DNA from: Didymella arachidicola | Lineage: Eukaryota > Ascomycota > Dothideomycetes > Pleosporales > Didymellaceae | Length of the DNA stretch: 64,000 nucleotides | Reading direction: 5' to 3' | NCBI GenBank assembly: GCA_016630955.3 | Contig: CM049999.1 | Coordinates: 248,001-312,000 of the forward strand | Position numbers and translations under genes: made by a program | Notes under the pieces: generated by a model | What the model was told of the DNA's origin: nothing | The model's input: only the letters and a program-made list of their open reading frames with translations | The model's database searches: none | In this document: in pieces, positions 32,170-42,214 of the stretch | Layout of the letters: each line of letters opens with the position of its first letter | Position numbering within the stretch: the first letter of the stretch is position 1

Positions 32170-34405
32170 ATGGAGGACCGCAAGAGGCCCAGCGGGCACG
32201 ACGATTCTGCCCCGCCTGCGAAAAGGCAAGCCGTGACCGTCAACGGCGCTCGCTCGCATCCAGACGCTGACATGCCATGGAAAGATGACATCGAGGTTCG
32301 CCCCCCGATCCGCACGAACACTCTGCCGCGGCAGCCCCAACACACGCTAATACCGCATTGATGTGCAGGCCTACCAGAAAGATGCCATCCTGCGCCAGAT
32401 GCGCGAGTACAAGCGTGAGAAGACGACGCTCGAGGCCCAGCTCAACGAGGTCGAGGCCCGCTCCCGCTACCATGACGACGAGCTGCGGACCATCGATGCA
32501 TGGTTCGACCAGGTCAGTGCACCCCGAGCGAAACACTAAACCCAGCTGACCATCTGCCAGCTTGTCGATGAGATCAAAATCCTGAGTGGGGAGAGGTTGT
32601 CAGGTGACTCGTCATCGCGAGAGGTCCCTGCATCCCTTTTGTTCGAGGACAGCGAAACCTTCAGGAAACACCTGTCGAAACGGAAAGAAACCATCCTGTC
32701 CTCTCTGTCTGGCCTTTTCGCAAAGTATCCCCCCAGGACCCCCGATGTTGCAGACCTCGAGCGCCAGCTGTCTGAGTTGCTGGCCGCCCAGAAGCAGCAC
32801 ATTGCGCAGTGTCAAAAGATCATGACAGAAAAGGAGCAGCTTTCTGATCGTCTCGACACTGCCACACACCGTTACCTGGTCGCCGAGAAGAAGATTGACC
32901 GCTTCAAGAGCCAGCAGGTCCAGAAACTGGAGCAGTCCGCAGTCGCATCCGCAGTAAAGGAGGAGACACAGTCCGCCCGAGTCAAGAAGGAAGCCACCAA
33001 TGGAACCACCCCAGAGCCAGGCGTCAGCGAGGAATTGGAGACTGCAAAGGCTCAGGCTGTGGCTGAAGCGTCCAAGCGTAAGGCACAGCTCGAGGATGTC
33101 GAGAAGGAGAACAAGAAGCTGACCGAGGAGTTGTCGGCTTTGAAGGTGAAATTGACCGGTCTCTCTGATGACGACTACGCCAAAACGGATCTCTTCAAAG
33201 CACTAAAGTCACAGCACGAGGACGTGATTAAAAGGATCAATAACCTGGAGGCGACCAACATCCAGCTGAGGGAAGAAGCACAGAAATATCAAGCTGAGCG
33301 GACAGCGTACCGGATAAAAATCGACGACGAGTCACGGTCGTCGTTGGCTGAATCTGAGAGCGCGGTATCACAGGCTGAAGCGAATCTTGCACGCATCCGG
33401 AACGCACGGGACGAGCTGATAGCCAAGAACAACACCCTCGAGGCCAGCCACAAGGACAGCGAAGCCTCAAACGCTCAGTCCAAAGAGCTTGTCAGTGCTT
33501 GCGAGAGCCGCATTGCGGCCCTTGAGTCGGAGTGCGAGCGGCTGCGCCTGCAGATCGGCGAACGTCAGCCAGAAGCAGAGCCGGTGGAGGCGAACGACTT
33601 GACACCTGAGCAGTTGCGGAGCAAGATTGCCAACCTGGAGAACCAGCTCAAGCTCCTGAGTGGCGAGCTGCCGTCGATGGAAGCTGCGTGGAAGAAGGCG
33701 CAAGCAATCGCAGGAAAGAAGATAGCCGACCTGGCAGCCTGGGAAGAAAACGTCGCTCGAGCCAACGCAGACAAAGCAAAAGCAGACCAAAAGTTCTTCG
33801 CCGCCATGAAGGCCAAGGGCGAAATGGAGCAACAGATCCGCATCCTGCGCCTGCAGGCCACAAAATCCACCGAAGTCGTCTCGCAACTCAAAGAAGCAGA
33901 CTCGCTCAGCCGCTCCCTCGTCGACAAGCTCGAGAAGCAAACAGCCGAAATGCGCTCCCAAATGGACGACCTCTCCATCCAGCACCGCATCCTCACCCAA
34001 AAAGCAACCGAAGCAACCCTCACCTCCGAATCCCACACCTCGCAAATCGCCGACCTCAAAAAACTAGTCGAAGCAAAAGACGCCGCCTACCTCGCCGCCC
34101 GGCACTCGCAGCGCGAAGCCTGCACCGCGCGCGACGCCCTATCCGCGCAAGTCTCGGGTCTCACCGAGCAGATCAAAGTGTGGAAGAAGAAGAGCAAAGG
34201 CGAGCAGAGCGCCGAAGCCGCGCTCATGGAATCCATGCTGCAGTGCCAGATCTGCAAGAGCCGCGTCAAGAATACGTGCATCAAGACGTGCGGCCACTTG
34301 TTCTGTCACGACTGCGTGCAGGACCGCCTCACGAACCGCGCGCGCAAGTGTCCAAACTGCGGAAAGGCGTTTGGCAGCAACGATACGATGCGTGTGCATT
34401 TGTAA
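32170..34405 (+). CDS. BRE1: E3 ubiquitin ligase Bre1 (histone H2B monoubiquitination)
   Basis: Exons 32170-32295, 32369-32512 and 32561-34405 give 704 residues. Starts MEDRKRPSGHDDSAPPAKRQ, the usual fungal N-terminus; an in-frame ATG 17 codons earlier (32119) is less likely. The body is long coiled coil with Lys/Glu/Gln heptads. The C-terminal C3HC4 RING is at about 652-690: CQICKSRVKNTCIKTCGHLF, CHDCVQDR, CPNCGKAFGSND. Bre1 acts with Rad6 at H2B Lys123, upstream of H3K4 and H3K79 methylation. Both introns (73 and 48 bp) are phase 0. Confidence 0.95.
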
Positions 34406-34857
34406 TGTGGTTGAGCGCATCCTTGTACAACAGCAACAACGGCAACAGCAACAGGAACAGGAACAGCAAAAGCAACACGTTGGAGTCTTCAGCAAAGCGA
34501 TGTAAGCGGCGTTTTCGGTACGGTTTGGTTTTGGTTCTGGTTCTGGTTCTGGCAAGCCATGGCCCCGCTCAAGCAAGTCACCAATACCCAGGGCAAGTGG
34601 CAAAGGGCGCACGGCGTGCTATCATGTTCTACTAGATGTTTGACGTTATTTTGCGTGGGAGGGGGGTTATGATACGGCAGGGCTAGTTGTCATGCCAGGC
34701 CGAAGAATGGAAGCGATGCAAGCACTCAGATGAGCATAGCGAAGTGGACATGTGTGATTGAGTTGAAAGATGAAGCACTGAAAGGATCAAGAAGAACAAC
34801 TGAACAGCCAAAAGACGAAACGGACCAAGAAAGCGACAAGACACGCCTGCAGAACCC

Positions 34858-35694
34858 TCACACCATGTCCCTCACACTCACCGCCGAGCGACCAGCGCCA
34901 TCGATCGAGTACACGGGCGGCGGTCCAGAAAGACTGCTAGTCGCCAACGGACTCGCCTTCGCAATCTCAATACCGAACCCAGGTCCGGCACCACCGTCAG
35001 TGTCCAGGCGCTGCATGCCCGCGCCAGAAAGATCGTGCACCTTGATATGCTCGAGCTCGATGTCCTCGGCACCACTGGCAGCCTTCCGCTCCTTCCTCCG
35101 CTGTCTCTGGATCGCAAAGCTAACAAGGACAAAGTACGCAAAGCAGCCGCCCAGCAATCCGAGACCAACCTGCAGCATAAAGCAGCGGGCATAGTATACA
35201 TCGGCACTCGGCGAGTGTTCGCCTAGGATAGCCACGACATGGTCCAAGGTCGCGTGGCTGGGTTTGATGGGCGTATCGTGCGGCGTATACTGTCCACCCT
35301 CCGTCCCATTCCCAGCGGAACGCACACGCTTCCACCCCATCTGCCCATGCCGCCGGCCCCGCACCTCCACACTGCCCCCGTCCACCCACCCACAGAGCTC
35401 GTCGTCGGTCACGCCAGTCGCATTGACCACGGCAAACCGCCGCTCCGCAAGCCACGCCGCGAGCGTGCGCGGGTAGAACTGCGTGTACGCTGTGAGAATC
35501 GTGAGGTTGAAGTGCGGTTCGTCCGGGTGGTTGAAGAAAATGGCGCTGTATGCCGATTCGAAGAAGGTTGTGTAGCGCGTCAGGCATGTTGTGGCGGGCG
35601 CGTGTGACGTGTGGGGTTGTAGGGTGTTTGCGCTTAGGAAGGCGTGGGTTGAGGATAGGGTTGCGAGGAGGAGCGTAGTGATAAAGGATGGCAT
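34858..35694 (-). CDS. Hypothetical single-pass membrane protein
   Basis: 278 residues, one exon. N-terminal signal peptide (about 1-19, FITTLLLATLSSTHAF), an extracellular part with Cys and N-glycosylation sequons (NLT, NAT, NGT), one transmembrane helix at about 175-195 (LGLLGGCFAYFVLVSF), then a basic RQRRKERK stop-transfer and a Gly/Ser-rich cytoplasmic tail. Looks like a type I membrane protein of unknown function. BRE1 converges on it from the left. Confidence 0.75.
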   Translation of the reverse strand: MPSFITTLLLATLSSTHAFLSANTLQPHTSHAPATTCLTRYTTFFESAYSAIFFNHPDEPHFNLTILTAYTQFYPRTLAAWLAERRFAVVNATGVTDDELCGWVDGGSVEVRGRRHGQMGWKRVRSAGNGTEGGQYTPHDTPIKPSHATLDHVVAILGEHSPSADVYYARCFMLQVGLGLLGGCFAYFVLVSFAIQRQRRKERKAASGAEDIELEHIKVHDLSGAGMQRLDTDGGAGPGFGIEIAKASPLATSSLSGPPPVYSIDGAGRSAVSVRDMV

Positions 35695-35964
35695 GTTGGG
35701 TGCTGGGCAATGAATGGATAAGTGGTGTGCGCAGCGTGGTGGTGGGCGTGCGTGTGGTGGAGGGAGATGGGGAGGGATGGGGTTTTGATGGGTGGGGGGT
35801 GGGCGCTCTTGCTAAAGGCTGGGGCAGTGACTGGAGTTGGGAGGGGGGTGAGGCAGGTGCAGAGCATGGTACGTAAGATGATGGAAGCTCTGGGGGAACG
35901 CCAACCGCTATGCCAACTCTTGATATCTTACACACTCAAGCTAGATTGCGTCTCATGTACTTGC

Positions 35965-37275
35965 TTATGCATCCTGATCGCCAAACGGATAGTTGAACTT
36001 TAGCAAGGCGTTCAGCCCACCGACCCAGTGATCCTCGGTCTGCTCATCACGGCCGGCCGTAGCTCTTACAATACAAGGCACACCACCGTGCCACTCGCCC
36101 GTGGTAGTCCTCACATCCTCACCCATGACTCGCACCTCCATGCCTGAGCCCAACCCCTCGGTCACCGTGTTGCCGTCGATGCTGACCTCGACCTGCTTGC
36201 CTCTGTTCTTCTCGCCCAGCTTCAGCGTGATGGGCGTCTCGGCAGGCAGCACGAGCGGTCTGAAGGACAGTGAGCGCGGACAGATGGGCGTGAGCAGCAG
36301 AGAAGGCACGAGCGGGTGCACGATGCTGCCGCCGCTGGACAGACTGTAGGCGGTGCTGCCGGTCGGCGAGCTGATGATCATGCCATCCGCCACAGCCTCG
36401 GTCAGGAAGCGGTTGTTGATGTAGACGTCGATGATCTTGAGGTGCGGGCTGGAGCCGCGGTGCAGGGTGACTTCGTTCAGCGCGTACGTGTCTGCTGAGC
36501 CTGTGCCGCGGATGCGCGTCCCGTCTGGGGCGAAGATGCCGACCTTGAGGCGGTTGCGCAGCAGAACGCGGGCGCTGCGGTGGGTGCCCATGGCCTTGCC
36601 GCGGATGTCGGCGTACGAGAGCGGCTTGTCGAGCGGGTCGTCGGGCGAGGTGGGCAGCGCGGGCGGGCTGGTGCCCAGGGAGTCGGACAGGGTCGCGTAG
36701 GTGTCGGGCGCGCCGCTCATGTACATCTCGCGGAAGGCGCGCTTGTACTCCTTGAACTTCCACTCGCCGAGGAAGCCGATGGTGCCCATGGCGAAGCTCA
36801 GCACCGGCGGCACGCTTTGCGCATGGCTGAAGAGGCTGCTGGCCCTCAGCAGGGTGCCGTCGCCGCCGAGCGTGCAGACCAGGTCGGTTTTATCCGCGAG
36901 CTGCTGCACGGCGCCATGGTACGTGTGGACGGGCAGGCTCAGCTGCTCGTGTATCTCGAGGGCGGACTCGTTGTCCAGGATGACGTTGATGCCCGGGTAC
37001 GTCGAGAGCACGTGCGACGCGAACTCGACGACGGAGGCGGTGATGTTGGGCGTGCGCTTCTTCTTCGTGATGAGGATGTTGCGCGGCGGCGACGGCCACT
37101 GCAGGCTGAGCAGCGTGTTGGCGGGCGACTGCACGTACGAGGGCTTGATGCGCGCAGGCAGCTCTGCGATGTGCCTGATCTCGCGGCAGGACGGCGTCGT
37201 GGAAAAGTGCCGCCCATGCGACGCCGGGACGAGCAGCCGCCACGGCAGGACTCGGGGCTGCATCTTCATGGGCAC
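35965..37275 (-). CDS. POS5: Mitochondrial NAD(H) kinase (Pos5-like)
   Basis: 436 residues, one exon. Phosphorylates NAD(H) to NADP(H) using ATP. The ATP-binding GGDGT is at 137-141, the substrate Asn-Glu in ALNEVTLHRG at about 266-274, and the SSPTGSTAY motif at about 302-310, all intact. The first 30 residues are basic with no acidic residue (MPMKMQPRVLPWRLLVPASH, then a HFSTTPSC cleavage-like site), a mitochondrial presequence, which supports Pos5 over cytosolic Utr1. Start codon context is compact: the next gene starts 525 bp away on the other strand. Confidence 0.93.
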   Translation of the reverse strand: MPMKMQPRVLPWRLLVPASHGRHFSTTPSCREIRHIAELPARIKPSYVQSPANTLLSLQWPSPPRNILITKKKRTPNITASVVEFASHVLSTYPGINVILDNESALEIHEQLSLPVHTYHGAVQQLADKTDLVCTLGGDGTLLRASSLFSHAQSVPPVLSFAMGTIGFLGEWKFKEYKRAFREMYMSGAPDTYATLSDSLGTSPPALPTSPDDPLDKPLSYADIRGKAMGTHRSARVLLRNRLKVGIFAPDGTRIRGTGSADTYALNEVTLHRGSSPHLKIIDVYINNRFLTEAVADGMIISSPTGSTAYSLSSGGSIVHPLVPSLLLTPICPRSLSFRPLVLPAETPITLKLGEKNRGKQVEVSIDGNTVTEGLGSGMEVRVMGEDVRTTTGEWHGGVPCIVRATAGRDEQTEDHWVGGLNALLKFNYPFGDQDA

Positions 37276-37800
37276 CGCACAGCAGACGCAGACGCAGACA
37301 AGACGATGCTCACATTGCGGCGGCCTGGCCTGGCCGTCGCGCAGAGACTCTCCCGATCGACAAAAGTTCCGACGACGACGGCTTGGCGCGAGCCCTCCCG
37401 CCCGCGGGGCATCCCTGCAGCTGACGGTGGGACCCTGGTGTCATGGCCGTCTGCATCACATGCAACGAACGGGGACGCCTGCGCGCCAGTGAGGGCACGA
37501 GAGCTCACGAGAGCTCGCCCTTCACCGTCTCTCGCCCCAACCGGGACCAGATGGACGCGGCGCGCTGGACCGACGGCTGCAGACGGTTCCCCCCAGGCCC
37601 TCCACACGTCTACACGTAGGCCCAAACCCACATGACTACTGCCTGCGTTCCTGCTCCACCGCCGCACTGCACATATGATCCTCTGCCGCTCCACTCGTCC
37701 GTCCACCATACCCAGTGCCTGACCTCGCGCACACCTGTCTCCTCTGCACTCGTGCCCTCCCACCGTCCTCTCGAGTCTCGACACCGCAGCGAGCGCCCCC
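37276..37800. promoter_or_regulatory. Divergent promoter region between NAD kinase and acyltransferase genes
   Basis: 525 bp between divergent start codons. GC-rich, with no TATA box evident; the part next to the acyltransferase is pyrimidine-rich (CTCC/CCTC runs) as in many fungal housekeeping promoters. Confidence 0.45.
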
Positions 37801-39200
37801 ATGGACACCACACCAGACGCGGGGCTGAGGCAGCGGCATCCGCCAGCATCCGTGCCCTCTGAACACACACAGCAGAACGGTCGCCCCAAGCTGTCTTCGC
37901 GGAAGTCGTCCAACCATCCAGGCGGCAAGGTGAAGCATGGCGCCGTCATGCAGTTCCTGCGCATGTGCGCCTTTGCCGCCTACTTCAACGGGAGCATCGT
38001 GGGGTGCGATCGCTGCGACTACCACTACCCCAAGAACGTCACTGACAGCCCTACAGCATCTTCGTGACCCAGGTCCTCGGCGCGCCCCTCTACTACTACA
38101 GCAAAGACCTCTTCTACGCCTGGGTGGCCATGACGAAGCAGCACTTTGGCATCGTCGTCACAACCATGACATACTGGTGGGCGCCCGTCAAGATGCGCAT
38201 CAGCGGCGATGCCAGCGTGCGCGGCCAGATGCGCAAGACACCAGACGGCCGCATAGAGACCGACTTCCCGGAGCGGCTCGTCCTGATCAGCAACCACCAG
38301 GTCGCTCCCGACATCCACCACTCTGAAGCCGTGTACTGACGAGCCCAGATCTACACCGACTGGGTCTACCTGTGGTGGATCGCATACACGTCGAGCATGC
38401 ACGGCCACCTGTACATCATCCTCAAGGAGTCGATAAAATACATCCCCATCCTCGGCACGGGCATGATGTTCTACGGCTTCATCTTCCTGTCCCGCAAATG
38501 GGCAACCGACAAGCAGCGCTTCCAATACCGCCTCAAGAAGCTCTCGACCTCAACCCCCGAGGCCGTCACACCCTCCAACCCCCGCGGCTTAAATCCAATG
38601 TGGCTGCTCATCTTCCCCGAAGGCACAAACCTAAGCCACAACGGCCGCGTCGCCTCGACGAAATGGGCAGCCAAGAACAACATGCCCGACCTCAAACACG
38701 CCCTCCTCCCCCGCTCAACAGGCCTGAGCTACTGTCTCCAGGAACTCCGCGACTCAGTCGAGTACATGTACGACTGCACCGTCGCCTACGAGGGCGTCCC
38801 CGCCGGCCAGTACGGACAAGATCTCTTCTCCCTCCGCGGGAGCTATTTCCAAGGCCGCCCGCCCAAGAGCGTCAACATGTACTGGCGCCGCTTCGCCGTC
38901 AAAGACATCCCGCTCGGCGACGAGAAGGTGTTTGGCGAGTGGTTGCTGGAACGGTGGCGGGAAAAAGACGCCTTGATGCAGCACTACCTTGATCACGGCA
39001 GATTCCCTGCCGACGAGGGCGAGGGCGTCGACCACAGCGGTGCCCTGATCAAGGGCGCGGGCTGGATCGAGACAGAGGTCCGGCCCAAGTTCTGGTGGGA
39101 GTTTCTCACCGTGTTTGTCCCGCTGGGCGCGGTTCTGATGGTTCTGAGAGTGCTGGCGCAGTTGGTAATTATAGTTCTCAGGGTTCTCCGCCTACTGTAG
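37801..39200 (+). CDS. Membrane 1-acylglycerol-phosphate-type acyltransferase (PlsC family)
   Basis: Exons 37801-38003, 38057-38300 and 38349-39200 (introns 53 and 48 bp), 432 residues. The second junction rebuilds the catalytic NHx4D box exactly (NHQ then IYTDW, Asn147-Asp153), which fixes the splice. The acceptor motif FPEGTN is at about 238-243. Hydrophobic helices near residues 50-90 and 180-197 and a C-terminal membrane anchor (VPLGAVLMVLRVLAQLVIIV) place it in the ER or a related membrane. Resembles Cst26/Vps66-type lysophospholipid acyltransferases; the exact acceptor lipid cannot be read from sequence. Confidence 0.9.
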
Positions 39201-40398
39201 GCGGGTTTGCTTGCTGACACAGAGTAGCGAGCGCGGTTTGGGATATGAGGCGGCGTTGGACGAGGTATAGTGGGTTGGATTTGCAGTCGTAGAGGAAGAG
39301 TTGAAGCGTTTGATTGGACGAGACCTCGAGGAGAGTTACTGATTGGAAGACGGATGCGTGTAGATAGATCATCTTGGATACCTGTTGACGAGACGTAGAC
39401 GGCTTTATACCCTATTCATCCCCATTCAACCACGTACCGCGCACCACTTTGTACACTCCCGCTTCGTCCCTGATCCCTGCCAGCATGTTACCAATCTTAA
39501 ACTTGAACATCTATCTATGCTCTAAGTCTGCGATGCCCTCGCTGCCGCACCGGAATGCAAGATTGTCAACGCAAAGTCTGCATTGATGGCAGGCGTGGGT
39601 GGTCGTTCAGCGGCAAGCATCCTGACGAAGAGCATGTCATGTACGAGGACACATCACACCAGCAAATCGTACGACATCACCGAGAGCAGAAAGAATTCCT
39701 GCAGTCAAAGCTCCAACCTCGATGGAGCCCGAGTGCAAAAACAGACCCTCACTGTCGCTCACCCCTACCCACACAGCGGGCCTGAACGCTCTCACCGACG
39801 TGCACGGAGAAACAAACAAAAGTCAGTGGGTTATGAAGTTGAGCAAGAGTTGTGCTGCTGCTTGACTCAATTGAGCACGATAGGTTCGGTTGCAGCTGCC
39901 ACCAGCTCGAAGGGGGACAGCGCCAGGGGATCGGCGACAACAGCTGTCGACTTTCTCCCCTTGCTAATCCGCAACAAGACTGCACCAGAAAGCCACAGTT
40001 TACAGCAAAAAAGCATAGTCGAAAGATCTAGTGTAGGATCTGAGTCGATTATCTCTTCGGATGCTCGCAAAGTGGGTCTGACGTTACCAAACGAGGCATG
40101 GCGCATCGGCAGTCCCGCGAAATCTCATCTCCACCACGCGAGTCCAGAGCTGATGTGAGGCTGTCGTGAACAATAGCACTCAGCCCCGAGCCCAGCCAGA
40201 ATGCACGGAAAGAGACCGAGCGTGAGGCTGCTTGCCCTCACCAGCCTCCTTGCTATGGGTATATGAAGGAGATGGAGGCCCTCCATTGATACAGTGTGCG
40301 GCATTACATCAACACTCTTTAGCTGTCCAGCTCCAGTCAATCGCTATACAAGTCACCTCCACTCTTTAGGTGCTTCTCTTAATTAATTGTTAATCATA
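39201..40398. other. Intergenic, no gene seen
   Basis: 1.2 kb holding the acyltransferase 3' flank and the promoter of the secreted protein gene. A 191-codon frame at 39583-40158 has no recognisable domain. Just before the next start codon the sequence is A/T-rich (TTAATTAATTGTTAATCATA). Confidence 0.55.
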
Positions 40399-42087
40399 AT
40401 GTTCTCCCGCTCTCTCATCCTCTTGGCTTCGGCCGGCGCAGCCATTGCTCAGGTGGCGCCTGAATGCGAGCACGTCGCGCATGTGGCTGCTCTCCTCAAC
40501 ACCGACGACGGCAAGGTCTACTGCTCTGCTGTTCGTGACATCGGCACAACCACCGAGACCGTTGTTGAGTCCACCACCACCACCGAGACCGCGACCATGA
40601 CCACTCCCAGCCAGGTCACCGTCAGCGTCACCACGACGCAGACCGACACTGTGACGGATGGTTTCGTCACTGAGACTGCTGCCACTGCCACTGCTACCGA
40701 GACCCTCACTGAGTCGTCCACCGTCTACTCCTGCACCACCGTCCTCAAGCGCCGCGAGTATGGCGAGGCGAAGTCGACCTCGTGCACCAAGGGCAAGACG
40801 ACTAGCACTCCCACGCCCAGCTCAACTTCGTGCACCAAGAGCAAGACTAGCTCTACACCCACTCCGGTCGTGACTTCCACTTCCTGCACCAAGAGCACGG
40901 GTCAGCAGTACACTACCTCTGCCGCCTATGGCGCCAGCCACCCTGCCTATTCGCATGGCGCATCTTCCCAGGGAGGCTACTACGGATCTGACGCCTCCAA
41001 GGCTGCCTATCCTTCCCAGGCCGCAGAGGGCGGCTACTCTGCTCCTCGTTACACCGACTCGGGTGATAGGGTCTACCCCACCGCCGCTGGTGGCTACTAC
41101 CACAACTCCAGCTCCGCTGCCTACTCGACTGCGGGCGCGTCCTCGGTCTACTTCGACTCCTACCCCGAGGCCTCCTCCGCTGCGTACGAGGAGTACCCGA
41201 CCACTTCGAGCATCTACGAGCAGATCAGCTCCTTGATCAGCTCTTACGCTGGCTACCCGACCGTTTCTTCTTCGGTCTACTACTCCAGCGAAATCGCGAG
41301 CTCTTCGGTCTACGAGGTCGTGTCCTCTTCCATCTACACGCCTTCTCCTACGCCCACGCCCACCCTCGTTCCGTCCTGCGAGGCCGCCCCTTCGGCGGTC
41401 CAGACTGGCTACGCCTGTGATGAAATCTACACTGCCTGCGGCTGCTTGGGTCTTGCTTCGGCCACTGCTCGGGAGACCACCACCACGACTCTCACCGAGA
41501 CCCTCTCCGTCACCGAGGCTCTGCTCTTCACCACCACCACTCAGCTGACTGAGACTGTTTTCACTACCGTCCCTGCTACCACGACAGTCACGCCCTCCGT
41601 CACCGTCACCGCCACCGCCACAGCTACAGCCACTGTCTGCCCCTGCTCCAGCACCCAGGCCCTCTGCGGCTCCACCCCCGACACCTGCAAGGATCTCCAA
41701 AACGACGCCAACAACTGCGGCACCTGCGGCAACGTCTGCAACAGCGGCCAGTGCTCCGCGGGCAAGTGCCTGGACTGCATCCCCAGGACCTGCCAGACCT
41801 TCAGCCTGGGCCGCTGCAACAACGCCGGCCTCTGCTACTGCATCACCGGCTCCTCCGGCAAGAGCATGTGCGGCGATCTCAGCGGCTCGTGCTCCCAGTA
41901 CACAAAGTGCAGCGAGGACTCGCAGTGCGGCGGCAGCGAGGTCTGCTCAAAGGATACGTGCTGCGGGTATGGTATCTGCATTCGCGTCAACACGTGCGGT
42001 AACCAGCAGAGCACCAAGAGGATGTTTGCCCCTCGTGGCAAGGGCCCGCTGGGTAACGCGGTTGATAGCCCCATTGGCCTGTTCTAG
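40399..42087 (+). CDS. Secreted Ser/Thr-rich, Cys-rich cell-surface-type protein
   Basis: 562 residues from ATG 40399 (MFSRSLILLASAGAAIAQ is a clear signal peptide). Residues about 45-115 are Thr/Val-rich (TETVVESTTTTETATMTT), followed by three tandem repeats built on TSCTKxKTxSTPTP, then a Tyr/Ser/Ala/Gly-rich middle (SSSVYYSSEIASSSVYEVVS), a second Thr-rich block, and a Cys-rich C-terminus with about 30 Cys including NDANNCGTCGNVCNSGQC. Heavy O-glycosylation is expected. No GPI signal is evident at the C-terminus. Looks like an adhesin or wall/matrix protein; function unknown. Confidence 0.85.
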   Translation: MFSRSLILLASAGAAIAQVAPECEHVAHVAALLNTDDGKVYCSAVRDIGTTTETVVESTTTTETATMTTPSQVTVSVTTTQTDTVTDGFVTETAATATATETLTESSTVYSCTTVLKRREYGEAKSTSCTKGKTTSTPTPSSTSCTKSKTSSTPTPVVTSTSCTKSTGQQYTTSAAYGASHPAYSHGASSQGGYYGSDASKAAYPSQAAEGGYSAPRYTDSGDRVYPTAAGGYYHNSSSAAYSTAGASSVYFDSYPEASSAAYEEYPTTSSIYEQISSLISSYAGYPTVSSSVYYSSEIASSSVYEVVSSSIYTPSPTPTPTLVPSCEAAPSAVQTGYACDEIYTACGCLGLASATARETTTTTLTETLSVTEALLFTTTTQLTETVFTTVPATTTVTPSVTVTATATATATVCPCSSTQALCGSTPDTCKDLQNDANNCGTCGNVCNSGQCSAGKCLDCIPRTCQTFSLGRCNNAGLCYCITGSSGKSMCGDLSGSCSQYTKCSEDSQCGGSEVCSKDTCCGYGICIRVNTCGNQQSTKRMFAPRGKGPLGNAVDSPIGLF

Positions 42088-42214
42088 CGTTCCTTCGTAC
42101 CTGACTGAAATGAAACGAGCGTTCAGCATAGCATGGCACAGGCATACCCCGCGCTCAGCAGAAACTATAAAATATAAAACCATACTCATCATTCCAAACC
42201 TCACTCAAATCTCC

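Noticed and set aside
36580..37635. 351-codon plus-strand frame opposite the NAD kinase
   Set aside because: Antisense to intact NAD kinase motifs; Arg/Ala/Gly-rich composition typical of a shadow frame.
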